Positions 32,529 to 40,120 of a DNA stretch of 64,000 bases are shown piece after piece. Made by a program: the position numbers and the translations under genes. Every line of letters begins with the position of its first letter. The stretch's first letter is position 1. This DNA comes from Janibacter sp. DB-40. Its GTDB lineage: Bacteria; Actinomycetota; Actinomycetes; Actinomycetales; Dermatophilaceae. The notes beneath the pieces are model-generated. The model worked only from the letters and a program-made list of their open reading frames with translations, was not told the origin of the DNA and searched no databases. The stretch spans positions 62,001 through 126,000 of the forward strand of contig NZ_CP120360.1 in the NCBI RefSeq assembly GCF_029510815.1. Reading direction: 5' to 3'.

Positions 32529-33713
32529 TCAGGGCTGGAGGACCACCTTGATGCAGCCGTCCTCCTTGTCCCGGAAGGTGCGGTAGGCCTCGGGTGCCTC
32601 GGCCAGCGGCAGGTGGTGGGTGGCCAGGCCCTCGACGTCGAAGACGTCCTCGTCGCGGGAGACCGTCTCCAGCAGCTCGTCGGTCCAGCGCCGCACGTTG
32701 GCCTGACCCATCCGCATCGTCACCTGCTTGTCGAACATCGTCAGCAGCGGCATCGGGCTCACCATGCCGCCGTAGACGCCACTGAGCGAGATCGTGCCGC
32801 CGCGCCGGACGCAGTCGATGGCACTGTGCAGGGCCTCGAGGCGGTCGATGCCCACGGTCTTCATGGCCGCGCGGGCCAGCGGCTTCGGGGTGCGAGTCGT
32901 CGCCTTGATGACCGTCTCGGCGATGGGGTTGCCGTGCGCCTCCATGCCGACGGCGTCGATGACCCGGTCGGCGCCGCGGCCCTGCGTGAGGTCCCGCACG
33001 GCGTCACCGAGGTCGTCCACGGTGCGCAGGTCGAGCGTCTCCACGTCGTGTGCCGCGGCCATCGCCAGGCGCTCGTCGACACGGTCGACCCCGATGACGC
33101 GGCCGGCCCCCTGGACCTTCGCGGAGCGGGTGGCCATCTGGCCGATCGGACCGAGACCGAGCACGAGGACGGTGTCGCCCTCGCCGATCTCCGCGTACTG
33201 CGCGGCCTGCCACGCGGTCGGGAGGACGTCGGAGAGGTACAGGTAACGCTGGTCCGGCCCGGTGTCCGGGATGCGGACGGGACCGTACTGGGCCTGCGGC
33301 ACCCGCAGGTACTCGGCCTGGCCGCCCGGGACGGAGCCGTAGAGGCTGCTGAACCCGAAGAGGGAGGCGCCCATGCCCTGCTCGGTCACCTGGGTGGTCT
33401 CGCACTGGGACTGCAGCCCCCGCTCGCACATCCAGCAGCGCCCGCAGGAGATGTTGAAGGGCACGACGACTCGATCGCCCACCTTCAGGTCCCCGGTGTC
33501 GGGGCCGACCTCCTCGACGATGCCCATGGCCTCGTGGCCGAGGACGTCCCCCGGTGAGAGGAAGGGGCCGAGGACGCCGTAGAGGTGCAGGTCCGAGCCG
33601 CAGATGGCGGTCGAGGTGACGCGGACGATCGCGTCGGTCGGCTGCTCGATCCGCGGGTCGGGGACGTCCGTCACCTCGACGGAGTTGTGGGACTGCCAGG
33701 TCACGGCCTTCAT
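32529..33713 (-). CDS. Zinc-dependent alcohol dehydrogenase (glutathione-independent formaldehyde dehydrogenase-like)
   Basis: A 394-aa medium-chain dehydrogenase. Catalytic zinc ligands are in ICGSDLH (Cys38 region) and GHEAMG; the structural zinc cysteines are the four in CGRCWMCERGLQSQC. The cofactor site is LGLGPIGQMATRSAK with an Asp (GVDRVDER) favouring NAD. The insertion around 105-150 and HSAIDCVRRGGTISLSGVYGG match the formaldehyde dehydrogenase-like subgroup. ATG 33713 has AGGAGG. Probably aldehyde/alcohol detoxification. Confidence 0.88.
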   Translation of the reverse strand: MKAVTWQSHNSVEVTDVPDPRIEQPTDAIVRVTSTAICGSDLHLYGVLGPFLSPGDVLGHEAMGIVEEVGPDTGDLKVGDRVVVPFNISCGRCWMCERGLQSQCETTQVTEQGMGASLFGFSSLYGSVPGGQAEYLRVPQAQYGPVRIPDTGPDQRYLYLSDVLPTAWQAAQYAEIGEGDTVLVLGLGPIGQMATRSAKVQGAGRVIGVDRVDERLAMAAAHDVETLDLRTVDDLGDAVRDLTQGRGADRVIDAVGMEAHGNPIAETVIKATTRTPKPLARAAMKTVGIDRLEALHSAIDCVRRGGTISLSGVYGGMVSPMPLLTMFDKQVTMRMGQANVRRWTDELLETVSRDEDVFDVEGLATHHLPLAEAPEAYRTFRDKEDGCIKVVLQP

Positions 33714-33866
33714 GGTTGCCTCCTGAGAGGGTCGGGTACTCCACCCCGCTACCCGGTCGGCGGCTCCCCAACCGGGGGCCGCCCCCTTCGCCCGGACGGG
33801 TCCGGTCCTCGCCTCCCTGGGAAGGGGCGACGCAGTCGGGTGGCCCGGTGCGCCCCGAGAGCACGG

Positions 33867-33900
33867 CGGTGGCCGCCACCCGAAGGGGTGACGGCCACCG
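33867..33900 (-). terminator. Hairpin terminator of the symporter operon
   Basis: CGGTGGCCG (33867-33875) pairs with CGGCCACCG (33892-33900) just after the stop of the 43-aa membrane gene and before the dehydrogenase start on the same strand. A good rho-independent-like hairpin without a U tract, as is usual in Actinobacteria. Confidence 0.6.
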
Positions 33901-33918
33901 GCGCGCGGGGTCCGGGCC

Positions 33919-34050
33919 TCAGATGAGGTCCTCGCCCTTCCGCCTCGCGGAGCGCATCTCGCGCACGAAGCCGGTGCCGATCACGGCCAGGATGACGCCG
34001 ACGATCGCCGGCCACATGAGGATGTAGATGGTCAGTGCGGTGATGGACAT
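33919..34050 (-). CDS. 43-aa single-TM accessory protein of the sodium symporter
   Basis: A very small gene encoding 43 residues: start MSITALTIYILMWPAIVG, one hydrophobic helix (about 4-27), then a basic tail RSARRKGED. It sits 15 nt downstream of the symporter gene on the same strand, and a Shine-Dalgarno-like GAGAGGGGAC precedes the ATG. Small single-helix proteins accompany SSS and NSS transporters in Actinobacteria (for example MetS with MetP), so a role as a small transporter subunit is likely; this is inference from size and position. Confidence 0.75.
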   Translation of the reverse strand: MSITALTIYILMWPAIVGVILAVIGTGFVREMRSARRKGEDLI

Positions 34051-34065
34051 GGGTGGCGTCCCCTC

Positions 34066-35766
34066 TCAGACGGTCGCGGGCTCGTCGTCGGGGTCGACGA
34101 CGGGGCGGGTTGTGGATGCGGCGGCCTCGTCCTCCGGGTCGAAGTCCCCCGTCTTGCGGGCGATGACGTCGAAGTCGAAGGGCTCCCCGCGGGAGGCGAG
34201 GGTCATGGCGGCGCAGACGAGCGTCGAGACCGCGTAGGCCACGAGCGACCCGGACAGCGCGGCGTAGTCCGCGATGAGGCCGATGGCGAAGGGGGCGAGG
34301 ACCAGGGCGGCGATGGTGCCACCGGCGAGGCCGACCTTCGGCCCGAAGAACCCGAAGAGCATCAGTCCGATGACCACTCCGATCCCGACGACGCCGAGCA
34401 GCTCGACGACCAGGTCCGTGCCCGTGGTGCGCGGCAGCCAGCCGAAGCGGACCGGGAGGAACGCGGCGAGGGCGAGGAGCACCGAGACGGTGAAGGCCGA
34501 GTTGGTGACCTTGGTCCAGTAGAAGGACGCGATGACGGGGAAGACCAGGCAGCCCCAGAGCGCGCCCACGAAGACGAGCAGGTCGAGGATGCTCAGCTCC
34601 AGGGCCGCGAACGCGACCGCTGCTGCCGTCGCCAGGACCATCGTCAGCCGACCGATGAGCAGCATCGTGCGCGGGCTGACGGTCCGCCCGCTGCGGCGGA
34701 CGCTCACGCCGTAGACGTCGGTCATGACGATCGAGGAGAGGGCGGCCAGGTCGGAGTCGGCCGTCGAGGAGAGCGAGCCGATGATCATCACGAAGAAGAC
34801 GACGATGAGCGGCGTCGCGAGGTGGCTGGCGGCCAGCTGCGGCAGCAGGTTGTTCGGGTCGCCGCCCGCCGGCTGGACGCCGGCGTAGAGGGCGAGGACG
34901 CCGAGCATGCCGACACCGATGACGGTCGCGCCGTAGCCGATGGTCGCGGTGATGAAGGTCGGCTTGATGAGGTCCTCGCGCACGGCGAAGAGTCGCTGGG
35001 CGATCGTCTGGTTGCCGATGGCGTAGGCGAGGACGGCCGCGATGTACGGGGCGCCCTGCATGAGGAAGGCCTCGGAGGAGAAGAAGTTGGACTGCTGCGG
35101 GGTGAGGTTGGTGGCACCCTCACGCAGCAGGTCCGTCCCACCGAGGAGGAAGAACAAGGTCGGCACGAGGACGACGACGGCACCGAGCATGGCGACGACC
35201 TGGGCGAAGTCCGTCAGCACCGAGGCGCGGAACCCCGACCAGATCGTGTACAGGAGCACGCCACCCGCGATCGCGAGGACGCCCTGGATGAAGCTCAGCG
35301 GCGACAGCATCGCGATGAGCGCGCCACCGGCGATGAAGTTCGACATCAGGGAGATGACGCTGCCGAGGACGTTGGACCCGGCGAGCATCAGCTGGCTCGA
35401 GCGGCCGTGGCGCACGGCCATCACCTGGGCGAGCGTGTGCGCTCGCGGCGCGACGGCGCGGATCCGCTTGCCGAAGGGGTAGATGAACAGGATCATCAGG
35501 GCGCCCCACAGGCCGTAGTGGATCGGCCCGGAGATCCCGTAGAGGTAGCCGGAGGTGGCGGAGGCGTACATCGAGGACGCCCAGATCCAGGTGGCCGTCA
35601 TGGAGGCGGCGGAGATGCCGAATCCGATGCCGTGACCTGCGGTCATGTAGTCGTCGGCGTTCTCCTTGCCGCGGCTGATCCTGACGGACATGTACATCGT
35701 CAGTCCGTAGAAGAGGAGCAGGAGCGCGACGATGGTCACGATTCCCAATGGGGGCTCGGTAGGCAT
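34066..35766 (-). CDS. Sodium:solute symporter family protein (Dur3-like)
   Basis: A 566-aa SSS transporter with about 14-15 transmembrane helices. The segment SGYLYGISGPIHYGLWG followed by RAVAPRAHTLAQVMAVRHG resembles the Dur3 urea-symporter branch; SADSDLAALSSI-like (STADSDLAALSSIVMTDVYG) is the sodium-site helix. Substrate may be urea or an organic acid; no urease genes are nearby. I chose ATG 35766 with a Shine-Dalgarno GGAAGGAAGG. The cytoplasmic tail (about 525-566) is acidic. Confidence 0.85.
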   Translation of the reverse strand: MPTEPPLGIVTIVALLLLFYGLTMYMSVRISRGKENADDYMTAGHGIGFGISAASMTATWIWASSMYASATSGYLYGISGPIHYGLWGALMILFIYPFGKRIRAVAPRAHTLAQVMAVRHGRSSQLMLAGSNVLGSVISLMSNFIAGGALIAMLSPLSFIQGVLAIAGGVLLYTIWSGFRASVLTDFAQVVAMLGAVVVLVPTLFFLLGGTDLLREGATNLTPQQSNFFSSEAFLMQGAPYIAAVLAYAIGNQTIAQRLFAVREDLIKPTFITATIGYGATVIGVGMLGVLALYAGVQPAGGDPNNLLPQLAASHLATPLIVVFFVMIIGSLSSTADSDLAALSSIVMTDVYGVSVRRSGRTVSPRTMLLIGRLTMVLATAAAVAFAALELSILDLLVFVGALWGCLVFPVIASFYWTKVTNSAFTVSVLLALAAFLPVRFGWLPRTTGTDLVVELLGVVGIGVVIGLMLFGFFGPKVGLAGGTIAALVLAPFAIGLIADYAALSGSLVAYAVSTLVCAAMTLASRGEPFDFDVIARKTGDFDPEDEAAASTTRPVVDPDDEPATV

Positions 35767-36050
35767 GCCTTCCTTCCGGTGTGGTGTTGTCGGGGTGTGG
35801 CATGCGGAAGGTAACCCCGGATGCATATGCATTGCCAATGACGGCAAACGGCTCCAAACCGCCCGAGAAGCCGATGCCATCAACGAAAAGTGAATGTTCA
35901 TGCACCTAGTCGGATGTGGGGAACGTCACCCGTGTGAGCACGTTTTCCGGGACTTCCGGCGGTGAGTCCGGTCGCGGTCGGTTACGCCCGACGGCGACCG
36001 TCCGCAGGTGGGTCTTGCACGCATGACGAGTTGGGGCTTGGCTGTGCTCC
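35767..36050. promoter_or_regulatory. Upstream region of the symporter with ATGCATATGCAT palindrome
   Basis: This 284-bp gap separates the divergent symporter and Gly/Pro-rich protein genes. A perfect 12-bp palindrome ATGCATATGCAT lies at 35821-35832 in the only AT-rich patch, with CATGCAC and GCATGC words nearby (35800-35912). It may be an operator for the symporter. No small gene is seen. Confidence 0.5.
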
Positions 36051-36971
36051 ATGAGCTACCAGCCACCGCCACCGCCACCTCCGGGCGGGCCGGGCCAACC
36101 ACCCCCGTCCGGTGGGTACGGAGGACCGCCCTATCCGCCTCCGGGTGGTTACGGCGGTCAGCCGCCCGGTGGCTACGGTGGCCCACCCGGCGGTTACGGC
36201 GGTGGCCCACCCGGCGGTTACGGCGGTGGCCCACCCGGCGGTTACGGCGGTCAGCCACCCGGGTGGGGCGGCGTCCCGACGCCCTACAGCCCCCTCGAGG
36301 CGCTGACCTACGGCTGGCGGAAGTTCACCCAGAACCTCGGACCCTTCCTCGGGATGACGGTGCTGCTCGGTGTCATCGCCCTCGGGTTCTCCTTCGTCTC
36401 CGAGCTCCTGCTGCAGACCGGTCCGACCGTCCCCGGCCCAGCCGACCCGTTCACCGGTGAGCCGACGCAGGTGCGTGAGCCGGGGATCGGCGCGATCGCG
36501 GCCAGCGGCGTCCTGAGCATCATCAGCGCGATCGTCCAGTTCGTCATCGCCGCTGCTCTGATCCGTGCCGCGCTCGACGTGGTCGACACGGGGAGCGCGA
36601 GCATCGGCACGATGTTCACCCGGATCCCGTGGCTGCACATGGTGCTGGCGGCCATCCTCGTCGCCCTGGTGAGCATGGTCGGTCTGATCCTGTGCATCAT
36701 CCCGGGCATCATCGCCGCGTTCCTGCTGTCCTTCACCAACTTTGCGGTCGTGGACGGCAACTCGGCCACGGATGCGATGGGGGCGAGCTTCCGGTTCACC
36801 AAGGCCAATGCCGGTCCGGTGCTGCTCCTCTTCCTGGTCTTCCTCGGCCTCGGGATCCTCTCGCTGTGCACCCTCGGCCTCGGCTTCCTGGTCCTGATCC
36901 CGGTGGGCTACATCGCCGTGGCCTACACCTGGCGCATGCTGCAGGGGCGCCCAGCCGTCGGGGCCGCCTGA
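36051..36971 (+). CDS. Pro/Gly/Tyr-rich N-terminus membrane protein
   Basis: A 306-aa protein. Residues 1-80 are a low-complexity cytoplasmic segment of GGYGG and PP repeats; the rest is a membrane domain with about six helices resembling the DUF975/glycerophosphodiester-phosphodiesterase-like membrane domains (GWRKFTQNLGPFLGMTVLLG ... LSFTNFAVVDGNSATDAM ... FRFTKANAGPVLLLF). Function unknown. It has no nearby partner. The repeat-coded DNA is prone to slippage. Confidence 0.78.
   Translation: MSYQPPPPPPPGGPGQPPPSGGYGGPPYPPPGGYGGQPPGGYGGPPGGYGGGPPGGYGGGPPGGYGGQPPGWGGVPTPYSPLEALTYGWRKFTQNLGPFLGMTVLLGVIALGFSFVSELLLQTGPTVPGPADPFTGEPTQVREPGIGAIAASGVLSIISAIVQFVIAAALIRAALDVVDTGSASIGTMFTRIPWLHMVLAAILVALVSMVGLILCIIPGIIAAFLLSFTNFAVVDGNSATDAMGASFRFTKANAGPVLLLFLVFLGLGILSLCTLGLGFLVLIPVGYIAVAYTWRMLQGRPAVGAA
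36127..36260 (+). repeat. In-frame 24-bp tandem repeat coding PPGGYGG
   Basis: A run of near-identical 24-nt units (GGCGGTGGCCCACCCGGCGG core) codes the PPGGYGGG repeats of the membrane protein. At least three units (about 36190-36255) are almost perfect and the flanks degenerate. Repeat number is probably variable between strains. Confidence 0.8.
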
Positions 36972-37031
36972 CCCGGTCCGGCTAACCCGCAGCCCCTTGA
37001 CGGGCTGTGAATGCCGGGAGCAGGCTGTGGC

Positions 37032-37238
37032 ATGGTCAGGACTCCGGCTCCAGCAGGCATCATGGTCGCACTAGGACTGGTCGACGGGGCGGCAGCAGGG
37101 ACGGCCATCGGTGTGGCGGTGGCCGGCGGGCCCGGTCTCGCCCTCGGCGCAGCCATGGGCGGGGGGTTGGGCATCGTCGTCGGTGCGATCGTCGATCAGT
37201 GGTCCTCTGCGAGGTCGCGCACCGATCCCACGAGCTGA
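37032..37238 (+). CDS. Small glycine-zipper protein
   Basis: A 68-aa protein almost wholly made of a Gly/Ala helical zipper (ALGLVDGAAAGTAIGVAVAGGPGLALGAAMGGGLGIVVGAIVD), consistent with a membrane hairpin of two helices. Function unknown. I start at ATG 37032; ATG 37011 in the same frame would add 7 residues. The end of the gene is close to the inverted promoter copy at 37251-37342, which would transcribe antisense across it. Confidence 0.6.
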   Translation: MVRTPAPAGIMVALGLVDGAAAGTAIGVAVAGGPGLALGAAMGGGLGIVVGAIVDQWSSARSRTDPTS

Positions 37239-37250
37239 GTCTGCGGCGTC

Positions 37251-37342
37251 GCCCGCTCGCCGTCGCTGACATGGTCGCGACCCTACTCAGCCGCAACGGA
37301 CCGCGGCGCCCAGAACTCGCAGGAGCCTAAGCACTTGCGAAA
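37251..37342 (-). repeat. Inverted 92-bp copy of the promoter and start region of the 18.4-kb gene
   Basis: The minus strand here matches 18373-18464 at 86 of 92 positions by eye. The copy includes the last repeat unit, the TAGGGT -10 element, the 7-nt gap and an ATG (37270-37272) with the first six codons, then diverges. The fused minus frame runs to about 37060 (70 residues, Arg-rich) antisense to the glycine-zipper gene and looks non-coding. Confidence 0.85.
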
Positions 37343-37423
37343 GGGGGGCACCCAGACCTTGCAGGAGCCTAAGCACTTGCGAAAGGGGGGCGCCCAGAAC
37401 TCGCAGGAGCCTAAGCAGTTGCG
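37319..37423. repeat. Triple array of the GCAGGAGCCTAAGCACTTGCG repeat
   Basis: Three 21-nt copies begin at 37319, 37361 and 37403, an exact 42-bp period with conserved linkers (AAAGGGGGGC...CCAGA). The first copy is part of the inverted 92-bp duplication. Located between the glycine-zipper gene and the methyltransferase 3' end (37527). Confidence 0.9.
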
Positions 37424-37526
37424 AAAGGAGGCTGCGCTCGGGGCGTGGATGGCCTTGCGCACGGCCGCGGTCGATCGCCATGGGGATTGCGGTCGTGGCG
37501 CGCACGACCCCACGAGATGCGGTGGA

Positions 37527-38135
37527 TCAGCGGCCGAAGATCGCCACGATGTACTCGCCGTCCTCGGCGAAGGGCTCGAGCGCCCACCCGCCGAGGAGGA
37601 CCTGCTCGGTCAGACCCGCCGCCGTCGCGTCGGCCCGGAAGTCCGCGAAGTCGTAGCCGCGCCCCGCACCGAATCCGATGACCACGCGCCCGCCCTCGGC
37701 CAGGTGCTCGGCGAAGCCGGCGAGGACGTCGCCGCGGGTGCTCGGCGCGAGGAAGGTCATGACATTGCCGGCCGAGACGATCACGTCGAAGAGCCGGCGC
37801 TCGCCCCCTTCGGCCCGCACGTCGAGGACGGCGAGGTCGCTGACCAGCCACTCGGGACCGGGGTGGTCCTCCTTCGCCGCGGCGATGAGGGCGGGGTCGA
37901 CGTCGGCCCCGGTGACCTCGTGGCCCAGCTCGTGGAGCCGGCCGCCCACTCGGCCGGGGCCGCAACCGGCGTCGAGGATGCGGGCACCCCGCGCGGCCAT
38001 CGCGTCGACGAGGCGGGCCTCACCGTGCAGGTCGTCCCCGCGCGCGGCCATCGCCCGGAAGCGCTCGATGTACCACGTCGAGTGGTTCGGATCCTCTGCG
38101 ACCTTGCGCATCCACTGACTCGTCTCAGGCACCAT
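37527..38135 (-). CDS. Class I SAM-dependent methyltransferase
   Basis: A 202-aa methyltransferase. Motif I is ILDAGCGPGRVGGRL (about 54-68), the acidic motif II end is GADVDPALI and motif IV-V includes FDVIVSAGNVMTFL. Substrate unknown. Related proteins often act on small molecules. ATG 38135 follows TATCGT by 6 nt (leaderless). It is separated from the RIC gene by 92 nt on the same strand. Confidence 0.88.
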   Translation of the reverse strand: MVPETSQWMRKVAEDPNHSTWYIERFRAMAARGDDLHGEARLVDAMAARGARILDAGCGPGRVGGRLHELGHEVTGADVDPALIAAAKEDHPGPEWLVSDLAVLDVRAEGGERRLFDVIVSAGNVMTFLAPSTRGDVLAGFAEHLAEGGRVVIGFGAGRGYDFADFRADATAAGLTEQVLLGGWALEPFAEDGEYIVAIFGR

Positions 38136-38227
38136 GCACCCACGATAGGCGTGAGGTCCTCGCCGCCCGACGGCGCGCCGGAGTGGGCACGCCACCGGCC
38201 GATGCAGGCGGCCGGTGGCGTGCGGTC

Positions 38228-38935
38228 TCACGCCCCACGGAGTCGTTCGTGCATCTCCAGGACCCGGGGGAAGAGCAGGTTGTTCTCCTTGTGGACGTGC
38301 TCGTGCACGTCGTGCTCCAGCTCGGCCAGGCCGGTGAGCATCGCGCGGTAGGAGTTGCAGGCGTCCTGCGGTGGGGTGTGGCCATCCGTCAGCTCGTGGA
38401 TCCGGGTGAGCAGGTCGCCGACGACGTCGTGCTCCGCGATGAGCTCGCGCAGCGCATCGGAGAAGTCGCCGGAGGAGAGCCGGACCGGGGCCTGCGTCTT
38501 CTCCAGGCGGCTGATGGCCGGGAAGATCACCCGCTCCTCGCGCGTCATGTGCGGCTCGAGCTCGGCGACCACACGAGCGTAGAGCTCCTTGACCACGGCG
38601 AGCTCCGGGTGGCGCTCCCTGTGCACTCCGGCGACCTTGTCTACGAGCGCCTGCAGCCGCGGCATCTCCTCCCACGTGTAGGCGTGGTGGGTGTCGACGA
38701 TGTCGTGGGCGAGCGCGGCCATCTCGAGATCACGGGCGACGACGGCCGGCGGCTCGCCGGGCAGGTCCAGTCGCGTGCTGACGTCCTCGAGGTCGAGGCC
38801 GGCCGCCTGGGCGGCCTCCTCGAGCGGGCGCTGCCCGTTGCAGCAGTAGTCGAGACCGAGCTGCTCGAGCACGCGGCTGCGGCGGGGGTCCTCGGCGACC
38901 AGGTCACCGAGGGTTGCGGTGGTGGCGACGGCCAT
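38228..38935 (-). CDS. Iron-sulfur cluster repair di-iron protein (RIC/ScdA/YtfE family)
   Basis: A 235-aa protein with an N-terminal DUF542 domain whose LDYCCNG (Cys31, Cys32) is diagnostic, then a hemerythrin-like four-helix domain with spaced His/Glu ligands (DIVDTHH, EPHMTREERVIFP, LIAEHDVV, HEHVHKENNLLFP). It repairs Fe-S clusters after NO or oxidative damage. It follows the Rrf2 regulator gene by 27 nt on the same strand and is almost certainly its target. The start has an AAGGGA Shine-Dalgarno. Confidence 0.93.
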   Translation of the reverse strand: MAVATTATLGDLVAEDPRRSRVLEQLGLDYCCNGQRPLEEAAQAAGLDLEDVSTRLDLPGEPPAVVARDLEMAALAHDIVDTHHAYTWEEMPRLQALVDKVAGVHRERHPELAVVKELYARVVAELEPHMTREERVIFPAISRLEKTQAPVRLSSGDFSDALRELIAEHDVVGDLLTRIHELTDGHTPPQDACNSYRAMLTGLAELEHDVHEHVHKENNLLFPRVLEMHERLRGA

Positions 38936-38962
38936 GTCCGTTGTCCCTTCGTGGTCGGGGCC

Positions 38963-39373
38963 TCACGGTGTGCCCCTGCGGTGGACGTCGACCGCCGGGG
39001 TGGCGGCCAGCGTGGTGGTGAGTGTGGTGCGGGCGCGGGTCCACGCCTCGTGCAGGGCGCAGGTGCGCCCGTGGCCGCAGGCCCGGTCCTCGGCGACACA
39101 GCGCCCGTTGGCGGTCGGTCCGTCGACCGCCTCGATGACGTCGAGCACGCTGGCGCGGGCCGCGGAGTCGGTGAGGGAGTAGCCACCGGTCGGGCCGGGG
39201 GTGGACCGGACCCACCCGGCCTTGACGAGCGGGCCCACGACCTGGGCGACGAAACCGGGGGTGGCGTCCAGCGCCTCGCCCAGCTCGGGGGCCTTGAGGC
39301 GGGCATCCGTCGGGGACAGGGCCGCGATCGCCTGCACGGCCAGCTCGGCCCGTCGCGTGACCTCTAGTCTCAT
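38963..39373 (-). CDS. Rrf2-family regulator (NsrR-like)
   Basis: A 136-aa Rrf2 regulator. The winged helix covers 1-65 and three cysteines, Cys92, Cys99 and Cys105 (C-X6-C-X5-C), match the Fe-S ligands of NsrR-type NO sensors. With RIC as the next gene, it is likely an NO-responsive repressor. The ATG is 6 nt after TAGTCT on the minus strand, and a 7-7-7 palindrome covers the -10 and start codon, so autorepression is expected. Confidence 0.9.
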   Translation of the reverse strand: MRLEVTRRAELAVQAIAALSPTDARLKAPELGEALDATPGFVAQVVGPLVKAGWVRSTPGPTGGYSLTDSAARASVLDVIEAVDGPTANGRCVAEDRACGHGRTCALHEAWTRARTTLTTTLAATPAVDVHRRGTP

Positions 39374-39385
39374 AGTGAGAGACTA
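39365..39385 (-). promoter_or_regulatory. Rrf2 operator over a leaderless promoter
   Basis: TAGTCTC (39365-39371) and GAGACTA (39379-39385) form a palindrome with a 7-nt centre. On the minus strand the right arm contains the -10 TAGTCT and the left arm contains the ATG, so the site blocks initiation directly. Likely bound by the adjacent Rrf2 protein. Confidence 0.6.
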
Positions 39386-39390
39386 ATGGA

Positions 39391-39996
39391 TTATGGGTGC
39401 TGTGGGAAGGGCGCTTCGTCGAGGGCGCCTCCCGGCGACGGGCGTGCACGCCTCGGCCGACCCAGCGGCCACTCGTGCAGCACGCGGCACCGGTCGGACT
39501 CCCACCACGCGAGCTGCAGCCGCGTGAGCGTGCACGTCACCGGCACCACGTCACCGAGCAGCATGCGGGTGCTCTCGAGGGAGACCGTGGCCGAGGCGGC
39601 ATCCAGCGTCAGGTGCGGGTCGACGCGCGGGCCGAACCTCCCTTCGTACGGCGGGAAGTCCGGGAAGGCCGCGACCAGCGCCTCCGTCAGGTCACGCAGG
39701 GGACCGTCCGGCTCGGGCCGCAGATGGATGATGCCGTTCGGGAACTGCCCGAGGTCGGCGAGGCGGATCGCCATCGGCGCGGTCGCCGCCGCGATCCGCC
39801 GCACCTCGGCCAGGTCGCTCGCCGACGGCGCAGGGGCGAAGGGGGCCAGGGCCGTCACGTGCGCGTGGCCGAATCGTGGGTCGGCGGAGACGAACCCCGG
39901 GTCGTAGGAGCGGGTGCGCTCGCGGACCCAGGCCTCCAGCGGAGGCGCGGGGAGCTGCAGCACGGTGTGGCCGGTCACGCCCCGAGCCTGCCCCAT
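39391..39996 (-). CDS. 2'-5' RNA ligase superfamily (LigT/CPD) protein
   Basis: A 201-aa 2H phosphoesterase-type protein. The two HXT motifs are HVT in FGHAHVTAL and HLT in VDPHLTLD, about 90 residues apart, as expected for the fold. Substrate may be a cyclic phosphodiester or RNA end. ATG 39996 (MGQARG) is my choice; GTG 39978 is also possible. The 3' end is 5 nt from the Rrf2 operator. No partner. Confidence 0.8.
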   Translation of the reverse strand: MGQARGVTGHTVLQLPAPPLEAWVRERTRSYDPGFVSADPRFGHAHVTALAPFAPAPSASDLAEVRRIAAATAPMAIRLADLGQFPNGIIHLRPEPDGPLRDLTEALVAAFPDFPPYEGRFGPRVDPHLTLDAASATVSLESTRMLLGDVVPVTCTLTRLQLAWWESDRCRVLHEWPLGRPRRARPSPGGALDEAPFPQHP

Positions 39997-40003
39997 CGGT
40001 GCG

Positions 40004-40110
40004 TGGTTTCGAGGCTCGGGCCCGGGGGCCCTCACACCTCAACCACCGGTGGGCCTCGCCCAACGGTGGTTGAGGTGCGAGTCCGCCCAGCGGGCGAAGC
40101 CTCGAAGCCA
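40004..40110. repeat. REP-like nested palindrome (copy 1)
   Basis: Perfect inner arms CACCTCAACCACCG (40035-40048) and complement (40064-40077). Outer arms TGGTTTCGAGGCT (40004-40016) and AGCCTCGAAGCCA (40098-40110) pair with one G:T. The same two words occur at 47245-47325. From memory similar palindromes are widely scattered in actinobacterial genomes. Located between the LigT-like and ceramidase genes. Confidence 0.8.
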
Positions 40111-40120
40111 CCGGCAGCGG

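Noticed and set aside
37060..37272. Minus-strand 70-residue reading frame with copied promoter and ATG
   Set aside because: After the copied codons the product is Arg/Pro-rich shadow sequence antisense to the glycine-zipper gene; treated as a duplication by-product.
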